Source: Streptomyces rimosus | Lineage (GTDB): Bacteria; Actinomycetota; Actinomycetes; Streptomycetales; Streptomycetaceae | Assembly (NCBI RefSeq): GCF_008704655.1 | Contig: NZ_CP023688.1 | Span: 1,116,001 to 1,180,000 of the forward strand | Direction of reading: 5' to 3' | Length of the DNA stretch: 64,000 bases | Shown: one piece after another, positions 29,744 through 38,700 of the stretch | Layout: each line of letters opens with the position of its first letter | How positions within the stretch are numbered: the first letter of the stretch is position 1 | The notes under the pieces: generated by a model | Told to the model about the DNA's origin: nothing | The model's input: only the letters and a program-made list of their open reading frames with translations | The model's database searches: none | Translations under genes and position numbers: made by a program

Positions 29744-30622
29744 ATGGCGCTCGCCATCCTCACCCGTCTTCGTGACCGCTCCGCCCGCAGTGTCCCCGCC
29801 CCGGCCCCGATCCCGCGCGGCGCCGGGGCGCTGGACCTGAGCGTCCAGGACCCCGTCGGGCTGCCGATGGCCGGGGCGGGCATATCGGTGCGCAACGCCG
29901 AGGGCACCGAGGTCACCCGCGGCCAGACGGACCCCAACGGCATGTTCACCGCCACGCTCGCGCCCGCCGCGTACCACGTGGTCGTCACCTGCGACGGCTT
30001 CCGGCCCGAGCGGTTCGACAGCATGGTCGCCGCGGGTGAGCGGACCGCGCCCCGGACGCTGGAACTGGAACCGGCCCCGGCCCCGTCGCTGCCCGCCCCG
30101 GGGCAGTGGCGGCTGGACCCCGACCACTCGTCCATCCGCTTCACCGCCCGGCACATCGGGCTGGCCGAGATCCACGGCCGCTTCAACCACTTCGAGGGCG
30201 GCCTGTGGATCGCGCCGGACATGCGGGACTCGCGGGTGGAGGTGACCATCGACGCGGCGAGCATCGACTCGGGCGTCAAGATGCGCGACGACCATCTGCG
30301 CTCGGCCGAGTTCCTGGACGTGGCGCGCTACCCGTACCTCCAGTTCGCCGGGGAGCGGTTCGTGCACAAGGGCGGCTCCCGGTGGGCCGTACAGGGCGTG
30401 CTGCACCTGCACGGCGTGAGCCGGTCGGTGCAGTTGGACACCCGCTACCTGGGCATCGGCACCGGGATCGGCGGCGAGACGCGGACGGCGTGCACCGCGG
30501 TGACCGAGCTGCACCGCGAGGACTTCACGCTCGACTGGCGCAAGATGCTCGCCCGGGGCATCGCGGCCATCGGGGCCACGATCCGCATCGAGCTGGACAT
30601 CCAGGCCGTACCGGCGGAGTGA
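29744..30622 (+). CDS. YceI-domain protein with N-terminal carboxypeptidase-regulatory-like domain
   Basis: 292 residues. Residues ~25-105 form a beta-sandwich of the carboxypeptidase regulatory type (LDLSVQDPVGLPMAGAGISV...TDPNGMFTATL). Residues ~120-290 are a YceI lipocalin-like domain: WRLDPDHSSIRFTARH, HGRFNHFEGGL, AASIDSG, DVARYPYLQF. YceI proteins bind isoprenoid-like lipids. No signal peptide is evident, as in many actinobacterial members. The upstream palindrome hints at control by DasR or a related GntR regulator. Confidence 0.9.
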   Translation: MALAILTRLRDRSARSVPAPAPIPRGAGALDLSVQDPVGLPMAGAGISVRNAEGTEVTRGQTDPNGMFTATLAPAAYHVVVTCDGFRPERFDSMVAAGERTAPRTLELEPAPAPSLPAPGQWRLDPDHSSIRFTARHIGLAEIHGRFNHFEGGLWIAPDMRDSRVEVTIDAASIDSGVKMRDDHLRSAEFLDVARYPYLQFAGERFVHKGGSRWAVQGVLHLHGVSRSVQLDTRYLGIGTGIGGETRTACTAVTELHREDFTLDWRKMLARGIAAIGATIRIELDIQAVPAE

Positions 30623-30651
30623 GCCGGGCCGGGGGTGAGAGGCTGGGCGGC

Positions 30652-31575
30652 ATGAGCACCGCTGCCGCCCCTTCGTTCACCGACGCCCTCGCCACGGGCC
30701 CGCTCGTCCTGGACGGCGGGCTCTCCAACCAGCTGGAGTCCGCCGGGCACGACCTGAGTGACGCGCTGTGGTCGGCCCGGCTGCTGGCCGAAGCCCCGGC
30801 CGCCGTGGTCGCCGCGCACCGCACGTACTACGAAGCCGGGGCGCAGGTGGCGATCACCGCCAGCTATCAGGCGACCTTCGAGGGCTTCGCCGCGCGCGGC
30901 ATCGGGGCGGCGGAGGCCGCCGAGCTGCTGCGCCGCAGTGTGGAGCTGGCGCGTGAGGCAGCGCGGCAGGCGACGGCGGCCGGTGCCGCGGGGCCCCTGT
31001 ACGTCGCCGCGTCGGCCGGTCCGTATGGCGCGATGCTTGCCGACGGTTCCGAATACCGGGGGCGCTACGGGCTGTCGGTGGCCGAATTGGAGCGCTTCCA
31101 CCGCCCGCGCCTGGAGGTGCTGGCAGCCGCCGGGCCCGATGTGCTGGCACTGGAAACCGTGCCGGACGCGGACGAAGCGCGCGCTCTGCTGCGGGCGGTG
31201 CGCGGCCTGGGCGTACCGGCCTGGCTGTCGTTCAGCGCGGCCGGGGAGCACACCCGGGCCGGGCAGCCGCTGGAGGATGCCTTCGCGCTCGCCTCAGACG
31301 TCCCTGAGGTGGTCGCGGTAGGCGTGAACTGCTGCACGCCTGAGGACGCTGACCAGGCGGTGGCCTTGGCGGCCCGCGCGTCCGGCAAGCCCGTCGTCGT
31401 CTACCCGAACAGTGGCGAGAACTGGGACGCGCAGGCGCGCGCCTGGTGCGGCACGCCTGCCTTCAGCGCGGACCGGGTGGCGTCCTGGACCGCCGCGGGA
31501 GCCCGGCTCGTCGGCGGCTGCTGCCGGGTGGGACCGGACGCGGTGGCCGCGCTGGCCCGGCAACTGGCGGGCTGA
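30652..31575 (+). CDS. mmuM: Homocysteine S-methyltransferase
   Basis: 307 residues. Conserved start LVLDGGLSNQLE, ITASYQATFEGF, and the zinc ligands: VNCC in the middle and GGCCRVGP at the C-terminus. The enzyme transfers a methyl group from S-methylmethionine or SAM to homocysteine. ATG 30652 lies 30 bases after the YceI gene, so the two may be co-transcribed, although functions seem unrelated. A hairpin follows the stop. Confidence 0.92.
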   Translation: MSTAAAPSFTDALATGPLVLDGGLSNQLESAGHDLSDALWSARLLAEAPAAVVAAHRTYYEAGAQVAITASYQATFEGFAARGIGAAEAAELLRRSVELAREAARQATAAGAAGPLYVAASAGPYGAMLADGSEYRGRYGLSVAELERFHRPRLEVLAAAGPDVLALETVPDADEARALLRAVRGLGVPAWLSFSAAGEHTRAGQPLEDAFALASDVPEVVAVGVNCCTPEDADQAVALAARASGKPVVVYPNSGENWDAQARAWCGTPAFSADRVASWTAAGARLVGGCCRVGPDAVAALARQLAG

Positions 31576-31579
31576 TCCA

Positions 31580-31605
31580 GGGCCGTACGACCCCGTACGC
31601 GGCCC
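31580..31605 (+). terminator. Hairpin terminator after mmuM
   Basis: GGGCCGTACG (31580-31589) pairs with CGTACGCGGCCC (31594-31605) with a 2-base bulge and a 4-nt loop, directly after the stop codon. Confidence 0.5.
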
Positions 31606-31670
31606 CGAGCGGCGGCGGGTCGTTACCCGGTCGCAACACCGGCGGCGGCGACAGCGGCCCTGGCCGGTGG

Positions 31671-31719
31671 CAGGATGCAGCCAACTCACCTCCGACCGGT
31701 AGGTGTTGGCCGCATCCTG
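31671..31719 (+). promoter_or_regulatory. Large leader hairpin before the amino-acid ABC operon
   Basis: Left arm 31671-31691 (CAGGATGCAGCCAAC...) and right arm 31701-31719 pair over 19 bases with one mismatch and a 2-base bulge, loop of 9 nt. The stem ends only 4 bases before the GGAGG ribosome site (31724-31728) of the binding-protein gene. A separate terminator already follows mmuM, so this hairpin more likely belongs to the downstream operon as an attenuator, translation regulator or operator. Confidence 0.5.
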
Positions 31720-31732
31720 ATCCGGAGGACCT

Positions 31733-32548
31733 GTGTCCGTTCGCGCATCGATGTCCGCCACGGCCGCGCTCGTCGCGGCCACCGCCCTCCTCGCCGCGGG
31801 GTGCACGAGCACCAAAGCCCCGGCGAACTCCGGCGGGAAGTCGGCCTCCGGCATCCAGCTCGTCTCCCCCGGCACCCTGAAAACCTGCACCCACCTGCCG
31901 TACGCGCCGTTCCAGGTGAAGAAGGGCGGCAAGATCGTCGGCTTCGACGTGGACCTGGTCGACCTGATCGCCAAGGAACTCAAGGTGCCGCAGGAGATCG
32001 TCAACACGCCCTTCGAAGGCATCGAGACCGGCCAGGACTTCAACATCCGCAAGTGCGATCTGGCCGCCGCCGGCATGACGATCACCGACAAGCGCAAGAA
32101 GGTGATGGACTTCTCCGACCCGTACTTCGAGGCCACCCAGGCGCTGATCACCAAGAAGGGCAAGCCCTACAAGAAGGTCGAGGACCTCAAGGGCAAGAAG
32201 CTGGGCTACCAGAAGGCGACCACCGGCGCCGAGTACGCCAAGAAGCACGGGCAGGGCGTCGACCTGGTGGAGTTCGAGGACCTGGGGCTGCTGCTGACCG
32301 CCGTGAAGACGGGGCAGGTGGACGCGGGCATCAACGACAACGGGGTGCTGTTCGACTATGTCAAGCAGAACCCGGACACCGCGGTGACGGCCGAGTTCCA
32401 CACCGGCGAGCACTACGGGATCGGCGTGCGCAAGGGTGACGACGCGCTGCGCAAGAAGATCAACGAAGTGCTCAAGAAGGCGCACGCGGACGGCAGTTAC
32501 GACAAGATCTACAAGAAGTGGTTCGGTACCGCGCCCCAGCAGGGCTGA
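31733..32548 (+). CDS. Polar amino-acid ABC transporter substrate-binding lipoprotein
   Basis: 271 residues from GTG 31733. Lipoprotein signal with lipobox LAAGC near residue 24, then a solute-binding family 3 domain: [52 protein letters not shown] and the final helix [13 protein letters not shown]. It would capture a polar amino acid (glutamine, glutamate, arginine type) outside the membrane and pass it to the permease and ATPase encoded next. Expression may depend on the leader hairpin. Confidence 0.93.
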   Translation: MSVRASMSATAALVAATALLAAGCTSTKAPANSGGKSASGIQLVSPGTLKTCTHLPYAPFQVKKGGKIVGFDVDLVDLIAKELKVPQEIVNTPFEGIETGQDFNIRKCDLAAAGMTITDKRKKVMDFSDPYFEATQALITKKGKPYKKVEDLKGKKLGYQKATTGAEYAKKHGQGVDLVEFEDLGLLLTAVKTGQVDAGINDNGVLFDYVKQNPDTAVTAEFHTGEHYGIGVRKGDDALRKKINEVLKKAHADGSYDKIYKKWFGTAPQQG

Positions 32549-32577
32549 CCGCAGCCAGGATGAGGAGCCGCACACCG

Positions 32578-33363
32578 ATGCCCCTGTCCCGACGCAAGCG
32601 GGCCCGCCTCTTCCGGGGCGCCCAGTACGCCGTGCTGGCCGCCGCCGTGCTCGTGTTCGCCCTGGTCGCCGACTGGGGGACGCTGCGCCACGCGTTCTTC
32701 GACGTCGGGGTCGCCAAGGCGCTGTTCCCCGACATCATCACGACCGCGCTGGTCAACACCGTCAAGTACACCCTGCTCGGCTTCGGTTTCGGGCTGGGGC
32801 TCGGGCTGGTGCTGGCGCTGATGCGGCTCTCGCAGGTGCCGCCGTACCGCTGGCTCGCCATCGTCTACATCGAGTTCTTCCGCGGGGTGCCCGCGCTGCT
32901 GGTGTTCATCGCGCTGGGCTTCGGCGTACCGCTCGCCTTCGAGGTCGCGCTCGACATGAACATCACCGTGATGCTGTCGCTCGGCCTGGTCGGCGCCGCG
33001 TACATGGCGGAGACCATCCGGGCCGGCATCCAGGCCGTACCCAAGGGGCAGACCGAGGCGGCCCGTTCGCTGGGGATGTCGTCGGGCCGCGCGATGCGGT
33101 CGATCGTCATCCCGCAGGCGTTCCGTATCGTGCTGCCACCGCTCACCAACGAACTGATCCTGCTCACCAAGGACTCCTCGCTGGTCTATCTGCTGGGCCT
33201 GTCGCTCGGCCAGTTCGAGCTGGCCAACTTCGGGCGGGACGCCCTGAACGAACACAAGAGCCTGACGCCGATCCTCATCGCCGGCCTGCTCTACCTCGTC
33301 ATCACCCTCCCCCTGGGCCACCTGGTCCGGCGGCTGGAGGCCCGTACCGCGAAGGCCAGGTGA
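32578..33363 (+). CDS. Amino-acid ABC transporter permease (HisM/GlnP-like)
   Basis: 261 residues, five or six membrane helices; the EAA loop reads [24 protein letters not shown], typical of polar amino-acid permeases. ATG 32578 with GAGGAG upstream is preferred over an in-frame ATG at 32560. The stop overlaps the ATPase gene start (GTGA at 33360). A single permease gene is present, so it probably forms a homodimer. Confidence 0.92.
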   Translation: MPLSRRKRARLFRGAQYAVLAAAVLVFALVADWGTLRHAFFDVGVAKALFPDIITTALVNTVKYTLLGFGFGLGLGLVLALMRLSQVPPYRWLAIVYIEFFRGVPALLVFIALGFGVPLAFEVALDMNITVMLSLGLVGAAYMAETIRAGIQAVPKGQTEAARSLGMSSGRAMRSIVIPQAFRIVLPPLTNELILLTKDSSLVYLLGLSLGQFELANFGRDALNEHKSLTPILIAGLLYLVITLPLGHLVRRLEARTAKAR

Positions 33364-34193
33364 CCGTCGTGCACACCGACCAGCAGCCGGTGACGGCACG
33401 CCGGGCGATCGAGGTCGAGGGGCTGCACAAGTCCTTCGGCGCGCTGGAGGTCCTCAAGGGCATCGACTTCTCCGTGGAACGGGGCGAGGTGGTGTGCGTC
33501 ATCGGCCCGTCCGGGTCGGGCAAGTCGACGCTGCTGCGCTGCGTGAACCTGCTGGAGGAGCCGACCGCCGGCCGGGTCACCGTGGCGGGTACCGAGGTCA
33601 CCGACCCGGATGTGGACATCGACCGGGTCCGCCGCCGCATCGGGATGGTCTTCCAGTCCTTCAACCTCTTCCCGCACCTGACCGCCCTGGAGAACCTGAC
33701 GATCGCGCAGCGCCGGGTGCTGCGCCGCGACCGGGCGGCGGCCGAACAGGTCGCGCGCGCCAACCTCGAACGGGTGGGTCTGAGCGACAAGGAGTCCGCG
33801 TATCCGGCGCAGCTCTCGGGCGGTCAGCAGCAGCGAGTGGCCATCGCCCGCGCCCTGTCCATGGAACCGGAGCTGATGCTCTTCGACGAGCCGACCTCGG
33901 CGCTCGACCCGGAGCTGGTCGGCGACGTGCTGGCGGTGATGCGCGGGCTCGCGCAGGAGGGCATGACGATGCTGGTCGTCACGCACGAGATGAGCTTCGC
34001 GCGGGAGGTCGCGGACCGGGTGGTGTTCATGGACGGCGGGATCATCGTCGAGGAAGGCGTGCCGGAGCGGGTGATCGCCGATCCGCAGCACGAGCGGACC
34101 CGGACGTTCCTGGCCCGGGTGCTCGATCCGGCGGCCGCCGGGATCATCGAGGTGGCGGAAGGGGAGCCACCGCCCGGGGAGCAGCAGCCGTGA
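33360..34193 (+). CDS. Amino-acid ABC transporter ATPase (GlnQ-like)
   Basis: 277 residues. Walker [11 protein letters not shown]-loop [12 protein letters not shown], signature [15 protein letters not shown], Walker [15 protein letters not shown] and H-loop [15 protein letters not shown] in the GTGA overlap with the permease stop; GTG 33369 is an alternative. Energises import of the amino acid bound by the preceding lipoprotein. C-terminal ~20 residues are an acidic/Pro-rich tail. Confidence 0.94.
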   Translation: MTVVHTDQQPVTARRAIEVEGLHKSFGALEVLKGIDFSVERGEVVCVIGPSGSGKSTLLRCVNLLEEPTAGRVTVAGTEVTDPDVDIDRVRRRIGMVFQSFNLFPHLTALENLTIAQRRVLRRDRAAAEQVARANLERVGLSDKESAYPAQLSGGQQQRVAIARALSMEPELMLFDEPTSALDPELVGDVLAVMRGLAQEGMTMLVVTHEMSFAREVADRVVFMDGGIIVEEGVPERVIADPQHERTRTFLARVLDPAAAGIIEVAEGEPPPGEQQP

Positions 34194-34219
34194 CCGTCTG
34201 ATGCGGACCGGGCGGGGGC

Positions 34220-34244
34220 CGGGCGGCTCCCCTCCCGCCGCCCG
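34220..34244 (+). terminator. Hairpin terminator after the ABC operon
   Basis: CGGGCGGC at 34220-34227 pairs perfectly with GCCGCCCG at 34237-34244 around a 9-nt loop, 26 bases after the ATPase stop and before the esterase gene. Confidence 0.45.
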
Positions 34245-34265
34245 CTCCCGACCTGGAGGCACCGC

Positions 34266-35231
34266 TTGTTCGTCGACCTGCCCCTGGACCAGCTGCGCGC
34301 CTACCGGCCCCCGCTGCCCGAGCCCGACGGCTTCGACGCGTTCTGGCGGCGCACGCTGGACGGGGCCGCCGCGTTCGATCTCGACGCGCGCTTCACGGAG
34401 ACCGACGCGGGTCTGTCCCAGCTGCACACCTGCGACGTGGAGTTCTCGGGCTTCGGCGGGCACCGCGTCAAGGGCTGGTTCCTGATGCCGCGCGCGGCGG
34501 GCGGGCCGCTGCCGTGCGTCGTGCAGTACCTCGGGTACGGCGGCGGCCGCATGCACCCGCACGACTGGCTGCTGTGGCCCGCCGCGGGCTACGCGACGCT
34601 GGTGATGGACACCCGGGGCCAGAGCGGCCCGAACCGCCCCGGCGACACGCCCGACCCGGTCGCCGCCGCCAACCCGGGCGTGCCCGGCAAGCTGACTCAG
34701 GGGCTGCTCGACCCCGACGGCTACTACTACCGCCGGGTCTACACCGACGGCGTACGGGCCGTGGCGGCGGCACGCGGGCACGCGGCGGTGGACGCCACGC
34801 GGATCGTGGTGGCGGGCGGCAGCCAGGGCGGCGCCATCGCGCTGGCCGTGGCCGGGCTGGTGCCGGGCCTCGCGGGCGCACTGATCGACGTACCGTTCCT
34901 GACCCACATCCGGCGCGCCGTCGAGATCACCGACGAGGGCCCGTACGGTGAGCTGACCCGCTATCTCGCGGGCGCCCGGACCGAGGTGGACGCGGCCCTG
35001 CACACGCTCGACCACTTCGACGGCCTGAACTTCGCGGTCCGCGCGAGCGCCTCCGCCCTCTTCGGGACCGCGCTGCGCGACCCGGTCACGCCCGCCTCCA
35101 CCGGTTTCGCCGCGTACCACCACTACGCGGGCCCGAAGGAGCTGCGGACCTGGCGGTTCAACGGGCACGAGGGCGGGGGCGGGCACCAGCGGGCGGAGGA
35201 GATCCGCTTCGTGCGGGGGCTGATGGGCTGA
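34266..35231 (+). CDS. CE7 acetyl-xylan esterase/cephalosporin-C deacetylase
   Basis: 321 residues from TTG 34266 with GGAGG just upstream. Alpha/beta hydrolase of carbohydrate esterase family 7: start DLPLDQLRAYRPP, RGQSG motif, nucleophile Ser in GGSQGG, the Asp in LRDPVTPAST and His in NGHEGGGG near the C-terminus. No signal peptide, so it should deacetylate imported oligosaccharides or other small acetyl esters in the cytoplasm. The position next to xylA supports a role in xylan or xylo-oligosaccharide use. Confidence 0.9.
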   Translation: MFVDLPLDQLRAYRPPLPEPDGFDAFWRRTLDGAAAFDLDARFTETDAGLSQLHTCDVEFSGFGGHRVKGWFLMPRAAGGPLPCVVQYLGYGGGRMHPHDWLLWPAAGYATLVMDTRGQSGPNRPGDTPDPVAAANPGVPGKLTQGLLDPDGYYYRRVYTDGVRAVAAARGHAAVDATRIVVAGGSQGGAIALAVAGLVPGLAGALIDVPFLTHIRRAVEITDEGPYGELTRYLAGARTEVDAALHTLDHFDGLNFAVRASASALFGTALRDPVTPASTGFAAYHHYAGPKELRTWRFNGHEGGGGHQRAEEIRFVRGLMG

Positions 35232-35252
35232 CCGGGCGCGGACCGGGGGTGG

Positions 35253-36416
35253 TCAGCGCGCCCGCAGCAGATGGTCCATCGCGAGCTGGTCGAGCCGCTC
35301 GAAGGCCATCCCGCGGGCGGCGGCCGCTTCCGCGTCGAAGGACTCGTACGCCGTACGGTCCGCGAGCAGGGCGGCGAGCCCGTCCTCGGCGGTGGGCCGG
35401 GCCAGCTCGTCCAGCCGGGACGCGCGCAGCGCCTCCTGGACGGCCGGGTCCGCGCGGAAGGCCGCGGCGCGCTCCTTGAGGATCAGATAGGTGCGCATGC
35501 ATCCGGCCGCCGAGTCCCACACGCCGTCCGGGTCCTCGGTGCGCGGCGGCTTGAAGTCGAAGTGCCGCGGACCGTCGTACCCCGCCGTCTCCAGCAGGTC
35601 CACCAGCCAGAACGCGGCGCGCAGATCGCCGGCGCCGAACCGCAGGTCCTGGTCGTACTTGACGCCGGACTGCCCGTTCAGGTCGATGTGGAAGAGCTTG
35701 CCCGCCCACAGGGCCTGCGCGATGCCGTGCGGGACGTTCAGCCCGGCCATCTGCTCGTGGCCGACCTCCGGGTTGACGCCGTACAGCTCCGGCCGTTCCA
35801 GCCGCTCGATGAACGCGAGGGCGTGGCCGACGGTGGGCAGGAGGATGTCGCCGCGCGGCTCGTTGGGCTTCGGTTCGATGGCGAACCGCAGGTCGTAGCC
35901 CTGTTCGACGACATACTGGCCGAGGAGGTCGAACGCCTCCTTCATCCGGTCCAGGGCAGCGCGCACGTCCTTGGCCGCGCCGGACTCCGCGCCTTCGCGT
36001 CCGCCCCACGCCACGTACGTACGGGCGCCCAGCTCGGCCGCCAGGTCGATGTTCCGCAGGGTCTTGCGCAGCGCGTAGCGCCGTACGTCGCGGTCGTTGG
36101 CGGTGAAGGCGCCGTCCTTGAAGACCGGATGGGTGAAGAGGTTGGTCGTCGCCATCGGGACGGCCAGCCCGGTGGCGTCCAGCGCCTGGCGGAAGCGCTT
36201 GACGGCCGCCTCGCGGGCGATGTCGCCGGACCCGAAGGGGATCAGGTCGTCGTCGTGGAAGGTGACGCCGTACGCGCCCAGGTCCGCCAGCCGGTGGACG
36301 GCCTCGACCGGGTCGAGCGGGCGGCGGGTGGCGTCCCCGAACGGGTCGCGGCCCTGCCAGCCGACCGTCCACAGGCCGAAGCTGAATTTGTCCTCGGGCA
36401 CGGGCTGGTAGCTCAT
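35253..36416 (-). CDS. xylA: Xylose isomerase
   Basis: 387 residues, usual length for the class I Streptomyces enzyme. TIM barrel with the catalytic [35 protein letters not shown] and HIDLNGQ...YDQDLRFG metal-binding motifs; WGGREG is also conserved. Converts D-xylose to D-xylulose. ATG 36416 with GAGGGAG upstream. Divergent from xylB across a 154-base regulatory region, the common actinobacterial layout. Confidence 0.97.
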   Translation of the reverse strand: MSYQPVPEDKFSFGLWTVGWQGRDPFGDATRRPLDPVEAVHRLADLGAYGVTFHDDDLIPFGSGDIAREAAVKRFRQALDATGLAVPMATTNLFTHPVFKDGAFTANDRDVRRYALRKTLRNIDLAAELGARTYVAWGGREGAESGAAKDVRAALDRMKEAFDLLGQYVVEQGYDLRFAIEPKPNEPRGDILLPTVGHALAFIERLERPELYGVNPEVGHEQMAGLNVPHGIAQALWAGKLFHIDLNGQSGVKYDQDLRFGAGDLRAAFWLVDLLETAGYDGPRHFDFKPPRTEDPDGVWDSAAGCMRTYLILKERAAAFRADPAVQEALRASRLDELARPTAEDGLAALLADRTAYESFDAEAAAARGMAFERLDQLAMDHLLRAR

Positions 36417-36455
36417 CGTGGCTCCCTCGGCCGATCCACCAATTCGTCATGGCGC

Positions 36456-36486
36456 TTTACAAATTGCGGCGAGCCCAAACTAATAT
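36456..36486 (+). promoter_or_regulatory. xylB promoter candidate
   Basis: TTTACA (36456-36461) and TAATAT (36481-36486) with 19-base spacing, in the only AT-rich part of the xylA-xylB spacer. xylA transcription probably starts in the same spacer in the other direction. Confidence 0.45.
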
Positions 36487-36488
36487 GC

Positions 36489-36527
36489 GGCAGCACGCCG
36501 GGAAAGCCCTTCGACGGGTGTGCTGCC
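36489..36527 (+). promoter_or_regulatory. Inverted repeat at the xylB 5' leader
   Basis: 36489-36499 (GGCAGCACGCC) and 36517-36527 pair over 11 bases with one G-U wobble, loop of 17 nt. It starts right after the predicted -10 box, so it may be the operator for the ROK regulator or a leader hairpin. Confidence 0.4.
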
Positions 36528-36570
36528 CGGCGACCGGCAAGGCCGCCCCGCAGTCCGGAGGGAGCACGCG

Positions 36571-38019
36571 ATGGGCACACAGGCAGCGGGACCGCTGGTG
36601 GTCGGCGTGGACAGTTCCACCCAGTCCGCCAAGGCGCTCGTGGTGGATGCCGCGACGGGCCGGGTCGTCGCCCGCGGGCAGGCTCCGCACGTGGTCGGCG
36701 GTGGTACGGGGCCCGGCGGCGCGGGCAAGGAGAGCGACCCCGAGCAGTGGTGGCAGGCGCTCGGCGAGGCGCTGCGCCAGTGCGGTGACGCCGCGCGGCA
36801 GGCGGCGGCCGTCTCCGTCGCGGGCCAGCAGCACGGCCTGGTCACCCTCGACGCTTCGGGGCGGCCGGTGCGTCCGGCGCTGCTGTGGAACGACGTACGG
36901 TCGGCGCCCCAGCAGCGGCGTCTGCTGGAGGAATTCGGCGGGCCGCAGGCATGGGCGCGGCGGGTGGGCAGTGTGCCGCAGCCCGCGTTCACCGTGACCA
37001 AGTGGGCCTGGCTGCGCGAGACCGAACCCGCGGCGGCCGACGCGACGGCCGCGGTACGGCTGCCGCACGACTATCTCACCGAGCGTCTGACGGGCGAGGC
37101 GGTCACCGACCGCGGCGACGCGTCCGGTACGGGCTGGTGGTCACCGGCCGACGAGACGTACGACGAGGAGATCCTGCGGCACGTCGGCCTGGACCCGAAG
37201 ACGCTGCCGCGGGTGGCGCGTCCCGGTGAGGCGGCGGGCACCGTACGGGGCGGTGAACTGCCGCTTCCACAGGGTGCGTTGGTCGCGGCGGGCACCGGCG
37301 ACAACATGGCGGCGGCGCTGGGGCTCGGACTGCGTCCGGGCCGGCCCGTCCTGAGTCTGGGCACCTCGGGCACGGTCTACGCGGTGTCCGACCGGCGTCC
37401 GCCCGGCGATCCGACGGGCACCGTCGCCGGGTTCGCCGACGCGCGCGGCGACTGGCTGCCGCTGGCCTGCACCCTGAACTGCACGCTGGCCGTGGACCGG
37501 GTCGCCACCCTGCTCGGGCTGGAGCGGGAGGACGTGGAGCCCGGCGGATCGGTGGTGATGCTCCCCTTCCTGGACGGCGAGCGCACGCCCGCTCTACCGC
37601 ACGCGTCCGGGCTGCTGCACGGCCTGCGGCACGACACGACACGCGGGCAGGTACTCCAAGCGGCCTACGACGGGGCGGCCTTCGCGCTGCTCCAGGCGCT
37701 GGGCCGGATCGCGGGCGAAGACCTGCCCGCCGATGTGCCGCTGCTGCTGATCGGCGGCGGAGCGCGGGGCCGGGCCTGGCGGGACACCGTACGCCGGCTT
37801 TCGGGGCGGCCCGTAGTGGTGCCCGAGGCCGCCGAACTGGTCGCCCTCGGCGCGGCGGCGCAGGCCGCGGGGCTGCTGCTGGGCGAGGACCCGGCGGCGG
37901 TGGCGCGGCGCTGGGGGACGGCGCGCGGTACCGAGTACGCGGCGGTTCCGTGCGACACGGCGGCGCGGGAGCGGCTGGCGGAAACGCTCTCTGCCGGTGG
38001 GGCGCTGCTGGGGGCGTGA
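36571..38019 (+). CDS. xylB: Xylulokinase
   Basis: 482 residues from ATG 36571 (GGAGGGAG upstream). FGGY kinase: VGVDSSTQSAKALVVD at the start, VAGQQHGLV, LWNDVRS substrate loop, GTGDNMAAALG, LGTSGTVYAV and the ATP-site IGGGARGRAWRD. Phosphorylates D-xylulose to xylulose-5-phosphate, following XylA. Normal length for the family, without an added disordered tail. Its 3' end runs into a 34-bp tandem repeat array. Confidence 0.95.
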   Translation: MGTQAAGPLVVGVDSSTQSAKALVVDAATGRVVARGQAPHVVGGGTGPGGAGKESDPEQWWQALGEALRQCGDAARQAAAVSVAGQQHGLVTLDASGRPVRPALLWNDVRSAPQQRRLLEEFGGPQAWARRVGSVPQPAFTVTKWAWLRETEPAAADATAAVRLPHDYLTERLTGEAVTDRGDASGTGWWSPADETYDEEILRHVGLDPKTLPRVARPGEAAGTVRGGELPLPQGALVAAGTGDNMAAALGLGLRPGRPVLSLGTSGTVYAVSDRRPPGDPTGTVAGFADARGDWLPLACTLNCTLAVDRVATLLGLEREDVEPGGSVVMLPFLDGERTPALPHASGLLHGLRHDTTRGQVLQAAYDGAAFALLQALGRIAGEDLPADVPLLLIGGGARGRAWRDTVRRLSGRPVVVPEAAELVALGAAAQAAGLLLGEDPAAVARRWGTARGTEYAAVPCDTAARERLAETLSAGGALLGA

Positions 38020-38210
38020 CGGGAACGGTGCTCCGCCGCTGCCGAGGGTGAGCGGAACGGTGACCCGCCCGTCGGCGAAGCGTGAGCGGAACGGTGCTTC
38101 GCGCGCGGACGGGACGTAAGAGGAACGCGGTTCCGCCCGCTGCCGAAGGGTGACCGGCGCCGGTTCGCACCCCGGGAACGGTGGCCGGAAATCCGGATCC
38201 GGGGAACGGA
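38016..38210. repeat. 34-bp tandem repeat array downstream of xylB
   Basis: Units begin at 38016, 38048, 38082, 38116 and 38150: GTGA(C/G)(C/G)GGAACGG..., with spacings 32, 34, 34, 34. Further GGAACGG echoes occur at 38175 and 38203. The first unit overlaps the xylB stop. Related in period and in its CGGAACGG core to the array at 26338-26500. Confidence 0.8.
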
Positions 38211-38260
38211 TTCGGACGCCGCCGTACCGTCGGCGCGGGAGTTGTGATGGGGTGCCGGGC

Positions 38261-38563
38261 ATGAGCATCTTTGTTCGTGCCCGGTTCGATGTCCGCGACC
38301 GCCGGCAGGACGGCATCGAGCGGAGTGCCACCGCGCTGCACGAGGCGGCCGGACCGGAACCGGTGAGCCCGACCTACCGCTGGTTCACCCTGCCCGAGCC
38401 CGGCGCCTACCTGGTGCTGGAGGAGTACGCCGACCCGGCGGCGCCCGGAGCGGCCCCGGAGTGCTGCACCGGGCTGCTGACGAGCCTGGGGCGGTGTGCG
38501 GACATGGCGTTCGCCGAGATGTACGGGGCGCTGGGGCCCGGGCGACCGGATGCGGTGGGCTGA
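38261..38563 (+). CDS. Small ABM-like hypothetical protein
   Basis: 100 residues from ATG 38261. The pattern SIFVRARFDVRDRRQDGIERSATALHEAA then TYRWFTLPEPGAYLVLEEYAD resembles the ferredoxin-like fold of antibiotic-biosynthesis-monooxygenase (ABM) domains. An unusual CC pair (ECCTGLL) is present. Located between xylB and the ROK regulator; role unknown. Confidence 0.6.
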   Translation: MSIFVRARFDVRDRRQDGIERSATALHEAAGPEPVSPTYRWFTLPEPGAYLVLEEYADPAAPGAAPECCTGLLTSLGRCADMAFAEMYGALGPGRPDAVG

Positions 38564-38700
38564 CGGCCGCTCCGCATCCGTACCCACCTCGCACCACCCG
38601 ACGAACCCGGGAGGACCCCGCCCCGCATGATCACCACGTCCGCCCCGCCCAGACCCTGCGTATCACCCGCCCTGCCCGCCCCGTCCGCAACAGGCGCCCC

